Shown here: positions 20,501 to 28,383 of the stretch, one piece after another | Position numbering within the stretch: the first letter of the stretch is position 1 | Layout: each line of letters begins with the position of its first letter | Made by a program: the position numbers and the translations under genes | From: Saxidomus purpurata | Lineage: Eukaryota > Mollusca > Bivalvia > Venerida > Veneridae | Direction of reading: 5' to 3' | DNA length: 64,000 bases | Assembly: GCA_022818135.1 (NCBI GenBank) | Contig: JAFMSR010000010.1 | Span: 30,256,746-30,320,745, forward strand | The notes under the pieces: generated by a model | What the model was told of the DNA's origin: nothing | Databases searched by the model: none | The model's input: only the letters and a program-made list of their open reading frames with translations

Positions 20501-23395
20501 ACTACCAGCCAAGGGATCTCTGTCTGGGTTCAAATCTCCCCTCAACAGGTCAATGCAAGCTACAAGCATAAAGTAATCAAGGTATTCATTTTAAGTCATG
20601 CACATTGCACCACATGTAAAAATGCCTCATAAAACCTTTATACATTAAAAAGATTGTCTTTCTATTGTATAAAAATGTTGTGTATTCTGACGATGATCTT
20701 TGACCCACAAAATTGAAATATTAACAAGCTGTCCATTTACATGAGTAAATCCCAAAACACAAACCCCTGACCTCCCATGTGACCTTGACCTTCAAGGTAA
20801 GGATGCAGTACTTAGGAAATCTCAATGTGCTCAACAAATTTGCCATGTAATTTTAAAATCCTTCAATGCATTACAGAGTTACCATGTATACAGGATTCCA
20901 TGACCTTTCACATCTAAGGCTGACCTTGACCTTTGAGGTAAGGTTGTGGGTCTTGCACATGACACATCATCTTGATTTGCTGAATTGTGCCTAGTTATTT
21001 TAAAATCCATGCATGACAGAGTTACAGTCCATTTACAGGTCATTCTATTACCTTTAAATTCTAAGTGTGAATTTGACCTTCAAGGGGAAAAATTTTTTTT
21101 TTTTACGCCAAAAAATTTTGTACATTTTGCTGATTTTAAAAGTCCCTTCAAGCATCCCATCAAAGTTACATGTGTTGGATTGATGGAAGTGTGTCATGTG
21201 ACATACCGTTTTGTTTGTCTCAATGAGACAAACACAACTTTATGTCACACTTGACCACCCGATGTCACACTTGAGTTCTAAGTTTGCCGGAGTGTAAATT
21301 TTGACATCCAATGGTAAGTATGTGGTTTGATGAAAGTGTAGCATTGTACAGCCTGGACACAAATATGTGCATATACACAGGATTTCTTTACATTTAATCT
21401 CTAAGTGGGACCTTGACTTCTGAGGTATGGACATAGGACTTGCACATTAGTGCCATGTTAAATGAAAACCCCTTTATGCATAACAAAATTACAGCCCAGA
21501 TGCACAAGAAAAATGGAAGAACGGACGGTATGATTTTAATATGTCCACCTTTGAGGGCATAAAAAGAGTAACATATTGTGACTGTGAAAACTTCAAATGG
21601 TCAGATGAAAAAAGTTCAGATATAGAAACGCATGATCCACAAGAGGTGCAACAGCTACATCTATACTCACAGCTCAATATAGCAGCATCACCTAGGTAAT
21701 TATCTGTCAGGAATCTCTCTGTCTGTGTGGCATGCACCTGAAATAATGATAAAACTGTGTTGACTAGAAGTAGCATGAGAACAATCATGATGCAAAGGAT
21801 CCAATGGAAGCTTATTAAACAGGGAGATTAACAACACAAAATGAAACAAGTCATATGTTCAAATGAACCAAAGAAATTCATCAATTTTCGTAGAAGCCAG
21901 CCATGTTATGAAGTTTCAACAGTACCACAAAACAAGAGACAAGATGACCCTATATCACTCTTCTGAGTACATGACCTACTTATGATCCAATGTGACTGAC
22001 ATCAATCATAATGTATTAATAAACACAAACATTCTGTCTGACCTTGCCGAGACATATATTCTGACCAATTTACATGATGACAGGCTATAAAATGTGACTA
22101 TAAGAGTATTAACAAGTTTTTTTTGGATTTGATAAGGTGACCTAGTTTTCAATACCAGGTGACCTACATTTAATCATCAAGACAAACACTTTGACAAAAT
22201 TTCATGAAAATTGAATATTAAATGTAACCTCCAGAATAATAATAACGTTTTAATTGGACTATGTGGTACTTGACCAATGACACTTCATACTTGACCTCAA
22301 GTGACAAACAGTTCTACAAAATTTCAGGACATTAGTAAATCTGAATTGTGGTTACTAGGGTGTCAACAAGGTTCTTTTACCATCTGACCTAATTTTTGAC
22401 TACGTTACAGATTCAAATTAGGCCTCAAAATCATTTAGACCGACAGTCTCACTAATTTTAGAGTTTGTCAACACCGTCCAGCGGTGTTAGTCTTTATAAA
22501 AAGATTTGACCATCTGAGGGGCACGAAGGCCAAGGGGGTGTTTTGACCCCAGGTGACCAATTTGTTTATGTCATGAAAAGGATGTTTTATGGCCAGATAT
22601 CACACAAAGTGAAAAAGCAATTTTTCTTGGGGGGGCTCATTTTCAAACGCATGTTTACAGTCTCATCAATTTCCGCATTGATTATTGGTTTAATATTACA
22701 TACATCTTGTATATAGAGAAACGTGGTTCTGTTAAAGGTAATAAAGGGCCTATAGAGAGTGTTTACAAAGTTTTTCTTTGATTTGACCTTGTGACCTAGT
22801 TTTTGACTGAAGGTGACCCAGATTCGAACTTATCCTAGAAATCATAGAGATAAATTTCTGACCAATTTTCATGAAGATTAGATTTCAAATATGACCTCTA
22901 AGAGTGTTAACAAGGCAAATGTAAATAGACAGACAGACAGACGATGGACAATCACAATGACTAACCTTTGAGCACTTAATGCTAAGGTAAGCTAAAAATC
23001 TACATGAATTTTTTATCTAATTTTTCAATTCTAGTAGATCCATTAAGCAGAGCTAAGCGAAAACTAATGGAACTATATTTTCTTGATCTTGTTTAAACAA
23101 GCCTAAGAAAAGGACGACAGAATTGTGAAAGAGTTGCATGTATATATTGACTGACAGATGCATGAATGAACGTTAGGTCAGATAAGAGGTTTAATCAACT
23201 CTCTTGGAGCACAGAAAATTTGCGATTTGATTGTTACCAATGTTTTTAGAACCTTATGCATTAGATTTTTACTGGAATACTCACAAAATCCTTGCTGATT
23301 CCTGCAAACACAATGGTAGGTTTACCTTTCACCAGAAAGTGAGTTTTCTTATCTACAGTGAACCGAAATCCTCCACTGACATAGGAATGGGCATT
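2962..23395 (-). CDS. AOX: aldehyde oxidase / xanthine dehydrogenase family molybdo-flavoenzyme (partial, 9 exons)
   Basis: Exons in transcript order: 23395-23285, 21737-21671, 20559-20459, 6064-5906, 5584-5462, 4478-4334, 4046-3897, 3624-3435, 3066-2962. All are bounded by AG/GT and join in frame, giving 383 codons. The first three cover the end of the FAD region (NAHSYVSGGFRF, KPTIVFAGI, DPLAGSVKYR). The rest cover the linker (KLEGQAQ) and start of the molybdopterin domain (GEAMYINDLPPAPGELHAAF, SGQVMYAGQAVAIVVA, GSVKCGTQYHF, VKRLGGAYGSKISR). The family hydroxylates purines or aldehydes/N-heterocycles using a molybdenum centre, two 2Fe-2S clusters and FAD. The glutamate that follows GGK in xanthine dehydrogenase (bovine Glu802) is isoleucine here, which favours aldehyde-oxidase-like specificity. 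The 2Fe-2S and most FAD exons (upstream) and about 600 C-terminal residues (off the left edge) are not visible. The 14.4-kb fourth-exon intron hosts an antisense gene. Confidence 0.9.
4905..5045 (+). repeat. possible tRNA-derived SINE, degenerate
   Basis: The stretch 'gcagattcaaatctcagtgg' resembles a pol III B box, and tRNA-like sequence precedes it by about 40 bases. It ends next to another SINE copy of opposite orientation. No clear tail or target duplication seen, so the call is tentative. Confidence 0.35.
5086..5332 (-). repeat. tRNA-derived SINE, family A
   Basis: Read on the minus strand, the head is tRNA-like: an A box around 'gatcgagtggttagagtcg' and a B box 'gggtttgagccc', followed by a conserved body (complement of 'gtaagaaactgc' and 'gttcctgggaa') and the tail block 'ggcgttgaactcctaca'. 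The same body recurs at 17232, 19943 and, weaker, 43105. It lies within an intron of the oxidase gene. Confidence 0.7.
6065..7441. other. intron sequence without recognised features
   Basis: Start of the long oxidase intron. It contains a short (AT)n run near 6643-6658 and no credible exon. Confidence 0.5.
7442..8335 (+). mobile_element. pearl-type Helitron-like non-autonomous element (family P)
   Basis: It opens with 'acaagagggcaaagatggcc' and a near-palindrome (ggcc...ggcc), followed by 'actcacctggctaccattgg'. The core is a set of diverged units of about 170 bp with 'caatgctacatgctaaatat' and 'ggtcataatttgaacaat'. The end has an eroded microsatellite ('gaacggacatacgatgg') and a hairpin around 'cttggcactttgtgccagg'. 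The same layout recurs at 33995, 38248, 48812 and 60873. A run of about 20 C at 7673-7694 lies inside. The architecture is that described for bivalve pearl elements. Confidence 0.75.
8336..11607. other. intron sequence, no supported gene
   Basis: Three overlapping minus-strand ORFs between 9494 and 10242 have no recognisable domain and poor amino-acid composition. A small hairpin (CTTGAGC...GCTCAAG) lies at 10996-11021. Otherwise AT-rich intron DNA. Confidence 0.5.
11608..12193 (+). repeat. 60-bp minisatellite, about 10 copies
   Basis: The unit 'gtgacaaaaagttacaaact' ... 'cacagaagtcccagctgt' ... 'ccacaaagagtga' recurs at steps of 59, 60, 60, 60, 60, 60, 60, 62 and 62 bases, with few substitutions between copies. 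Because most steps are multiples of three, both strands show ORF-like openings (plus 11668-12060, minus 11775-12038). The 59- and 62-base steps break the frame at both ends, so the openings are probably a by-product. The array ends about 350 bases before the ankyrin-nucleotidyltransferase start codon. Confidence 0.95.
12546..15764 (+). CDS. ankyrin-repeat / Mab-21-cGAS-like nucleotidyltransferase (candidate cGLR), intronless
   Basis: A single open frame of 1,072 residues from the first ATG after an in-frame stop at 12519-12521. An ATG six codons later (12564) is an alternative start with A at -3. Residues about 98-620 are ankyrin repeats, clear ones carrying GNTALHLAV, GADVNKQ, GKTPLHTA, GRTPFHVFLL, GADVNVQ, GETPIFLA and GRNILHHAV. 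Residues about 655-1010 form a Mab-21/cGAS-type nucleotidyltransferase: G716-S717 in QSGSVGENVKVG, E729 and D731 in DEFDFVCVLD, D842 in IKVDVVPAI, then the C-terminal helical part (LPKTSKDAYAIAKIL, SYMLKNCMFHV). All three metal-binding acidic residues are present, so it should be catalytically competent, in contrast to many Mab-21 proteins. The His-Cys-Cys-Cys zinc thumb of vertebrate cGAS is not seen. cGAS-like receptors make cyclic dinucleotides on sensing a ligand and signal through STING; that role here is inference. It is antisense inside an oxidase intron. Confidence 0.93.
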   Translation: MVKKRTMTACQPDTAKHFAETDHENHDQQNTLCHTGGFDIYNRNTPEKATSHVAVGESKDNSLIKTETDAEVDADKQSPDKAHDQQSALIHKGTYIYKQNTQGNTALHLAVSECKDISHIKTLIDTGADVNKQNSEGNTALHLAVIASKDPRHIKTLINADADVNIQNAKGNTALNLALRKLKDLGHPETVSNSEDSASTTQYPPEYIALHLVISDILRNGTSTNTPSDKQSIFTTLKQVLTVNDQCLRITDRDGVDPVYMIISYTKRSRQSSLTVKNALRIFLLCLELEHQGKISYHDSFGNTLTHLLMKHFTISKHKEILSKQRIFSKLNFNVQNFDGKTPLHTASTESLENVESLANVRYILDNFDGLDLFLTDKRKETFLHTYVKANYHSFYKADLPHLLQGKCRYCPPDVVRILLACNDVTGRTPFHVFLLKYSGGLQPFYEAGADMNACDNFKESILHYLVQQNTYEEVDNIQFAIEHGADVNVQNLSGETPIFLARNMDVVKFLVESGASLGICNKTGQTPLLKLISSGFYGMSFSDDDLKYLIECEDSALNVQDIHGRNILHHAVLHGYDATTFSYLLEAGAKCVPDVLGQLPCHIAHQKGQVQLAKQLCVCENKGHLDTFTIAQDYKIRWTIQDDGSISPNQEIKEQREHFLRFPITDILNHPYIGKVAFEGETENVRLCIVNIIQDVCKRIGEENDLLKSSVLQSGSVGENVKVGQLDEFDFVCVLDLSKACYVEEIGTSAFAHIKLKEEYREHKCRCLFDENCYMNGFTFTDMFGKTLEETLPTCLDKYQNSYLTYTSKNVKYGRRQKGPNIELCFLWRGRKYSHLEIKVDVVPAIQIKGWWPHGSRLDLLACDAEQLETLKQQGALLLLAGSSKAEIPDGRHLLISAITAEKMHMAGLPKTSKDAYAIAKILCEEHVRRTLYFTLEKSDVKSYMLKNCMFHVSEDLHSSRDPVSVYECVCKIFQKFILFTAQENLPCFVFPWYNICPAKSKIHRNIPLAKREIALTRIHAKLTLYLIGDMDEQVLSDTDIKDYLSPRLAYKRRNVFGKQREIPTYIVKRD
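16130..16135 (+). other. candidate poly(A) signal of the nucleotidyltransferase gene
   Basis: An AATAAA about 370 bases after the stop codon. Reasonable for a 3' UTR, not provable from sequence alone. Confidence 0.3.
16140..17230. other. intergenic/intronic sequence, nothing recognised
   Basis: AT-rich intron DNA of the oxidase gene. One minus-strand ORF (16061-16423) is hydrophobic and low-complexity and shows no domain. Confidence 0.5.
17232..17670 (-). repeat. SINE family A copy split by G/T homopolymer insert
   Basis: The outer parts match the SINE at 5086 ('gtaggagtttaacgcccctt', 'gtaagaaactgccaactttc', 'gagaggttacagtg'). Between 'ctcaatcaa' and 'aatgagagg' about 200 extra bases are inserted: long G runs (17412-17445, 17530-17550), a T run, then 'cacaatcaagctaatataaa', which matches the 3' tail of the SINE at 47968. 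This suggests a second SINE inserted here whose body is now low-complexity, either real or a sequencing artefact. Confidence 0.6.
17671..19942. other. intron sequence, nothing recognised
   Basis: AT-rich, no domain-bearing ORF and no clear repeat family member seen. Confidence 0.5.
19943..20128 (-). repeat. SINE family A copy, degenerate
   Basis: Shares 'ggcagtttatctaattatag', 'ggagactgccagctttccca' and the 'gatttcaagtcagtgaccct' head region with the copies at 5086 and 17232, with more substitutions. Confidence 0.55.
20724..21566 (+). mobile_element. pearl-type Helitron-like element (family Q), degenerate
   Basis: It starts with a decayed 'aacaagctgtcc', has diverged core units ('ttcaatgcattacagagtta', 'ctgaccttgacctttgaggt'), an eroded microsatellite 'gaacggacggt', and the family end 'gattttaatatgtccacctt' with the hairpin arms around 'ccacctttgagggcat'. 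Related full copies lie at 31718 and 50278. It is in the oxidase intron between exons at 20559 and 21671. Confidence 0.65.
21931..22996 (+). mobile_element. pearl-type element (family P ends, different core)
   Basis: Starts 'aacaagagacaagatgaccc' and ends 'ggtaagctaaaaa' after a 'gacagacagacagacgatgg' microsatellite, both in the style of family P. The core differs: diverged units with 'tgacctagttttcaatacca' and 'aaatttcatgaaaattgaat'. Strongly eroded. Confidence 0.55.
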
Positions 23396-23525
23396 CTGAA
23401 ATTATACAAAAATAAAATGTAGTCTGATCTAAGAACACACTCACATACTAAATGTTTCAGTATCATTTTTACAACAAATAAGGAAGACAATAGCAATCAT
23501 GTGAGATGAGTAATAAACGGCAACT

Positions 23526-24025
23526 NNNNNNNNNNNNNNNNNNNNNNNNNNNNNNNNNNNNNNNNNNNNNNNNNNNNNNNNNNNNNNNNNNNNNNNNNNN
23601 NNNNNNNNNNNNNNNNNNNNNNNNNNNNNNNNNNNNNNNNNNNNNNNNNNNNNNNNNNNNNNNNNNNNNNNNNNNNNNNNNNNNNNNNNNNNNNNNNNNN
23701 NNNNNNNNNNNNNNNNNNNNNNNNNNNNNNNNNNNNNNNNNNNNNNNNNNNNNNNNNNNNNNNNNNNNNNNNNNNNNNNNNNNNNNNNNNNNNNNNNNNN
23801 NNNNNNNNNNNNNNNNNNNNNNNNNNNNNNNNNNNNNNNNNNNNNNNNNNNNNNNNNNNNNNNNNNNNNNNNNNNNNNNNNNNNNNNNNNNNNNNNNNNN
23901 NNNNNNNNNNNNNNNNNNNNNNNNNNNNNNNNNNNNNNNNNNNNNNNNNNNNNNNNNNNNNNNNNNNNNNNNNNNNNNNNNNNNNNNNNNNNNNNNNNNN
24001 NNNNNNNNNNNNNNNNNNNNNNNNN
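23526..24025. other. assembly gap, exactly 500 N
   Basis: The run of N is exactly 500, a conventional placeholder used in scaffolding and not a measured distance. True gap size and even adjacency of the two sides are uncertain. It falls immediately upstream of the first visible oxidase exon. Confidence 1.
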
Positions 24026-24361
24026 TTGGATGCAAAAAATTAAATCACTCTTGCTATGCACTCGTGATTTAATTGCTACGCATCTGAATTCCTTGCTGTA
24101 TTTTATCAAACGATAAATTACAGGGACACATTTATTATTTCTTAATTGGAAAAATAAAATCATCATTAAATGTTTGAACTTCATCATCTCAACAGTAACA
24201 GAAGGAAGGGATACACATTCCACTATTCCTTCTTTCAATTATGGTGCAGCTAACAGAAGCTCAGAGGGGTCATAAACGGATCAATATTTGGAAATTTGCC
24301 CATGAAAGATTATTAGTTTCTTCCATGAGCATGCGGTTCAGAGCGAAATATCAGTCACTGA

Positions 24362-24418
24362 GGGTAACTGTTTTTGGAGGGAATGAGGCTCTGCCGACTT
24401 CCTGCGAAACAGTTACCC
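24362..24418. repeat. inverted repeat, 12-bp perfect arms
   Basis: GGGTAACTGTTT at 24362-24373 is matched exactly by AAACAGTTACCC at 24407-24418, with a 33-base loop. No function can be assigned. Confidence 0.7.
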
Positions 24419-24624
24419 AAGTAGACGGATATTTGCATCTAAACCAAATATCTCTTGGTAGAAACTATTTCTTGCATACCGTCTTGCACTTTAAAATAGA
24501 TATTTAAATATAAACTTATCAAAACGATGTAGTTTAACATAAAAACAAAATTTATTCAGATACTGTGTTTGGGAAAGTGACGTCACAATATTTATAACGT
24601 TACATCACAAGTAATTCATGAGAG

Positions 24625-24652
24625 TCATATTACATGGGGTGATGTAATATGA
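24625..24652. repeat. hairpin, 11-bp perfect arms
   Basis: TCATATTACAT and ATGTAATATGA flank a six-base loop (ggggtg). It lies in gene-free DNA 200 bases from the preceding inverted repeat. Confidence 0.75.
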
Positions 24653-25065
24653 AATTTTACAGCACTGGTGAAAACTGCGAATACCCCAATCCGGTATGCA
24701 AGAAAAATCTGTACTCTTTTAGATAATGTCTAACACAGGCCTTCAGATCATCACAAAGGTTTACCCTGAGTTTCTTTGTTTCTTTAGTATATTATTCATA
24801 CTTCATACTTCTTCTCAAGTTTGACATACTGCGATGCTGTATTTCAGATTTGCATGTGACATGGCCAAGTGCTTTCTTCTCAAATATTGTTTTGTACCTT
24901 CAGACCAACCAAGAAAAGAAGGATTTTAGCTCAAACTTTCAAAGAAAAGGGAGCTATCCTACTTGCTTCTGTGTTTGTGTTGGTGTCACATCTTGGTTTA
25001 GTTTTTCATACCATCCCACTTTATTTCAAACCATGACAGATATTACTTTCAAACTTACGATATTT

Positions 25066-25445
25066 ATACCCCCGAAACAAAGTTTAGGGGGGTATATAGG
25101 AGTCACCTGGTGGTTGGTCAGTCGAAAGGTTGGTAGGGCGGTCGGTCTGGTAGTCGGGCGGGGGGGGGGGTCTGTTGCATTTTCCTTGTCCGGAGCATAA
25201 CTTGAAAACTACTAGTTGGAATTCAATACAACTTCATACAATAGTCAAGCACATTGTGCCAAGCACATTGAGAGGAAGTGCAGTGTACAAGAACCATAAC
25301 TCCATCTTGAGTTTGGAATTCAAAACAACTTGATACAATGATGAAGCACATTGAGAGGATTTGCAGTGTACAAGAACTTGAAAACTAGTGGTTGGAATTC
25401 AAAACAACTTCTTACAATAGTCATGCACAATAAGAGGAAATGCAG
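25066..25445 (+). mobile_element. hairpin-ended non-autonomous element (TATACCCCC family)
   Basis: The first 32 bases form a hairpin (tatacccccg ... ggggggtata). It is followed by a variable G-rich stretch with 'ggttggtagggcggtcggtc' and diverged repeats 'gttggaattcaaaacaactt' and 'acttgaaaactactagttgg'. Such terminal hairpins with tandem cores are frequent in Helitron-like repeats of marine invertebrates. The right boundary is approximate. Confidence 0.55.
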
Positions 25446-25455
25446 TCTAAAAGTT

Positions 25456-25918
25456 TTTAGTTCACCTGGCACAAAGTGCAAGAGTGAGCTATTACGATTC
25501 CATTCTGTCTGCCATCCATCTGTCCATCTATCCATCCGTTCGTCACATGAACTTGACTTTGCCTATAACTTTGCCATTTCTTAAATTTTTTTTTTTTAAC
25601 TTTACAATTGTATTGCTTCTGACAAAAGGGTTGTGATGCCGCCAAAGTCCAGGTCCAGGTCATATTTGACAGAGCTATGCCCCTTTTTGTACTCATATTT
25701 TGTCATGAATACTTTACATTTGCTATAACTTTGCCATTTCTTAAGATTTCTTCATCTTACTTTCAAATTGCATTGCTTAAGACAATAGAATCATGAGGTC
25801 AAGGTCATATTGACAGAGTTATGCCTCTTTTTGTACTTAGATTTTGGCACAAAATTATTGGTTATTCTGACAAAGAGTAAGAGGGCGACACAAGTGTTCT
25901 ACTAAACACCCATCTAGT
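25456..25918 (-). mobile_element. chimeric pearl-type element (P-type end, T-type core and end)
   Basis: The left end 'agttcacctggcacaaagtg' is the terminal hairpin of family P with an adjacent microsatellite ('ccatccatctgtccatctat'). The core ('ctataactttgccatttctt', 'tgacagagttatgcctcttt', about two units) and the right end ('agagggcgacacaagtgttc', hairpin GTGTT...AACAC) match instead the element at 52283. The two termini thus come from different families. Confidence 0.6.
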
Positions 25919-26749
25919 TTTCTCTAAGATACTAGTATATGGTTCTTTCTATTTTTGTGATTGAAGTTCTTGTGGTTAGTGGTGGTGCTTGGCCCAATTG
26001 ATTAGCTCTGGACAGGGAAAAGAGTTATTCAGCAAACATGCTCTATGTATTTGGCCAGTTCAGCCTACAGTTGCCGCAATTATATTTTCACTATGTTATA
26101 CAAGGGTACTTTCTGCTGAAAATTACTCTCTGATAAGCCTCCCAGCTTCACAGCATAGGGCCAATTAATTAATGACCCTGTGAAATTGATAGCAATAAAT
26201 TAGGGTTATACTGACAATGTGGTTTCCCCAATATCATGTCCTGATAATGAAGAGTTTACAAATTGTAGAAAGCATAATGTTTCATTCTGTATCTGCTACT
26301 TACACTGTGAATGACATTCCAAAGAAATTTGGACTATCGTATTTTTTCACAGAAGAAGATCAGTTTGTGTTGAAAATAACTAAAATATCTATAAGTATAT
26401 TTCATGTTTCTATACATGTTATCTACTATATTATCACATGTATTAAAAACTATATTATCATACATGCAAAATTATTGTGCACATAAATTTCTGGTTCAGG
26501 TTTTAAAATGTTTACAAATAAATGTTCACAATGTTAATTATGACAGTTCTGATCTTCAAATAAGGAATAAAATATCATTGATTGTATTATGTACACAGTC
26601 TCTAACTTTATATTTTCTAATGCTTATAGGCATGTGGACATATGAAAATCATTGTTAAATATGAAAATCATTGTTTAAATAACAGGGTTTCTGTTAAATT
26701 TCTGAAAGATTACTTAAAAATTACCAATGTTTATATATATATTATTTTA

Positions 26750-27222
26750 GGCAAAGATGGCTTATTATGAAGTTTAGAAGATTGTTTAAGTTATTTCGAC
26801 TTGATCAAGATGAAAATTCTAATGGGCAAAATTATATCTGGTTACAAGATTTTGTGATTTTTTTTAAATCGAAAGGAGATCAAGTGAGAACTTTCAACAT
26901 AAAAAGAAAATTTGAAAACTTTAAAGATGGAATTAAGACATATAATGGAAAACCAGTTCTGTCAGTCTCATCTGTGCTAAAATGCTGTTTTCAATTTTCG
27001 GAAAGTTCAAAAGCGTGTGAATACATCACAACAGTAATCGAACAAGAACTATCAGAAGCATCGAGTGCAACTTTAGTTGCATCATCATTTGAACTTTATA
27101 AATTAATAGCTAAAGCAAAGTTTCTAAACATTGAAAATGTCTTGGAAAATGTAAAGTTTTGGGAACTCAAAATAGAAACATTAATCAAGGAACACAGGGA
27201 TCACTTCATAATAAAAATGTAA
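26750..27222 (+). CDS. unidentified coding exon or small ORF
   Basis: I do not recognise this protein. From the ATG at 26767 it encodes 151 residues, and the frame stays open leftwards to a splice-acceptor-like 'tattattttag' ending at 26749, so it may be a last exon. Composition is protein-like and not repeat-derived: a basic N-terminus (MKFRRLFKLFRL), a middle with FNIKRKFENFKDGIKTYNGK, then an alanine/serine helix (EQELSEASSATLVASSFELY) and a charged tail (LIKEHRDHFIIKM). No signal peptide or membrane segment. The only other gene evidence nearby is an AATAAA around 27490. It could be a real short gene, a terminal exon of a gene whose upstream exons lie in the gap, or a transposon ORF. Confidence 0.4.
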
Positions 27223-28305
27223 TTTGTAAGTATTATAAACAAATATATTATATCTCGTAATTCTTGGCAATGTTAAAGCATATTTATATATCATAGCTAG
27301 CATCTCAGTACCAGTACTTAAAACAACATGAATACATTAGCTTGATACATTTTTTATAAAGATAAAATGAACTTGTTATACTAAATCATTTATCTTAAAT
27401 GATAATTTACCATTAAATAAGTTTCACTTTTTACAGCAGTTGGAGCTAGAAATATACATACAATTGTATTTATTATTTTTCGCATTGTACAAAATAAATG
27501 ATGAAGAAGAGTATCTGTTTTCAATCTTCTAGCAGTGAAGATAAACTCGTAAGTGTTGTGGTTACATTGTGATTTATTGATATCAATTACAAGGGGCCGC
27601 TGATAATAGCTTTCATGCTGAGATTACAGTTAACGCAGGTGATGCTCAGCCTGAGCAATTCTACTACCCTTATATTACATATTGTTTTATTTTTTCACAG
27701 TTAAAGCATGACAGACTGTTAAGCACACCAGCCTGCACAAAAATGTTTACCTTTGCAACTTTTTGTTCAGTGACTTGACCCTAACAAGTGCCCAATTTTT
27801 TTTTTTTGGTATGAAGTTAAGTTTTAATAATTTTGTTCTTTCACAGAATACTTTAATTAGGACTTTTATATTTTGATGATCTTGAGCTGTCAGGCCAACA
27901 AAACGTAACCTCGAACAAACTGTAACGATCCAAACCAGACCTTTCGGCAACACCACCCCTCATTGATTTTCATTGGTGGATCCTGTCAAATTCCAAATTC
28001 AATCGCTACAATGAATTGATTTGCACAATCAAAGATGTAACTATATAATGCCCTCAGGCAGGGAATTAGCGCAAGCAGATAATAGTAATTAACATGTTTT
28101 TATAAAAGAATACACTGTGTGCATAACTGACATGTCAGCTCTTCATCGGAGAGGTCAAAAATACCAGCTCGGCGAAAAACATATTTGGTTGAGGCTGCAG
28201 CCCTAAAGCCCAGCCATGAATCCCCAGCTGCTGTTACTATAAGACTAAGTGTGGTGTATACTTCAGTGATGCAACTCTGTATACATGTATTCAAGTCAAC
28301 TCACA
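27223..28305. other. intergenic, nothing recognised
   Basis: AT-rich DNA with no domain-bearing ORF. An AATAAA around 27490 could serve the ORF to the left. Confidence 0.4.
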
Positions 28306-28383
28306 AGTTCTTTTAAATTATTTCACTTATTTTTATGCCCACCTTTGGAGGCATAAAAATAAGTGAAATAATTTAAAAGAACT
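28306..28383. repeat. 78-bp palindrome with 34-bp perfect arms
   Basis: The arms 28306-28339 and 28350-28383 are exact reverse complements around a 10-base loop. The centre, 'tatgcccacctttggaggca', is the same type of terminal hairpin that closes the family Q elements at 21566, 32400 and 51358 ('atgccacccttcgggggcat'). No element body is attached on either side. Confidence 0.95.

Noticed and set aside
2962..23395. Annotation as xanthine dehydrogenase
   Set aside because: The glutamate specific for purine binding is replaced by isoleucine; aldehyde-oxidase-like is the safer call.
23441..24238. Long ORFs on both strands across 23441-24238
   Set aside because: They consist mainly of the 500 N of the assembly gap and are not coding.
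24241..24507. 88-codon plus-strand ORF right of the gap
   Set aside because: Spans an inverted repeat, no domain, no supporting context.
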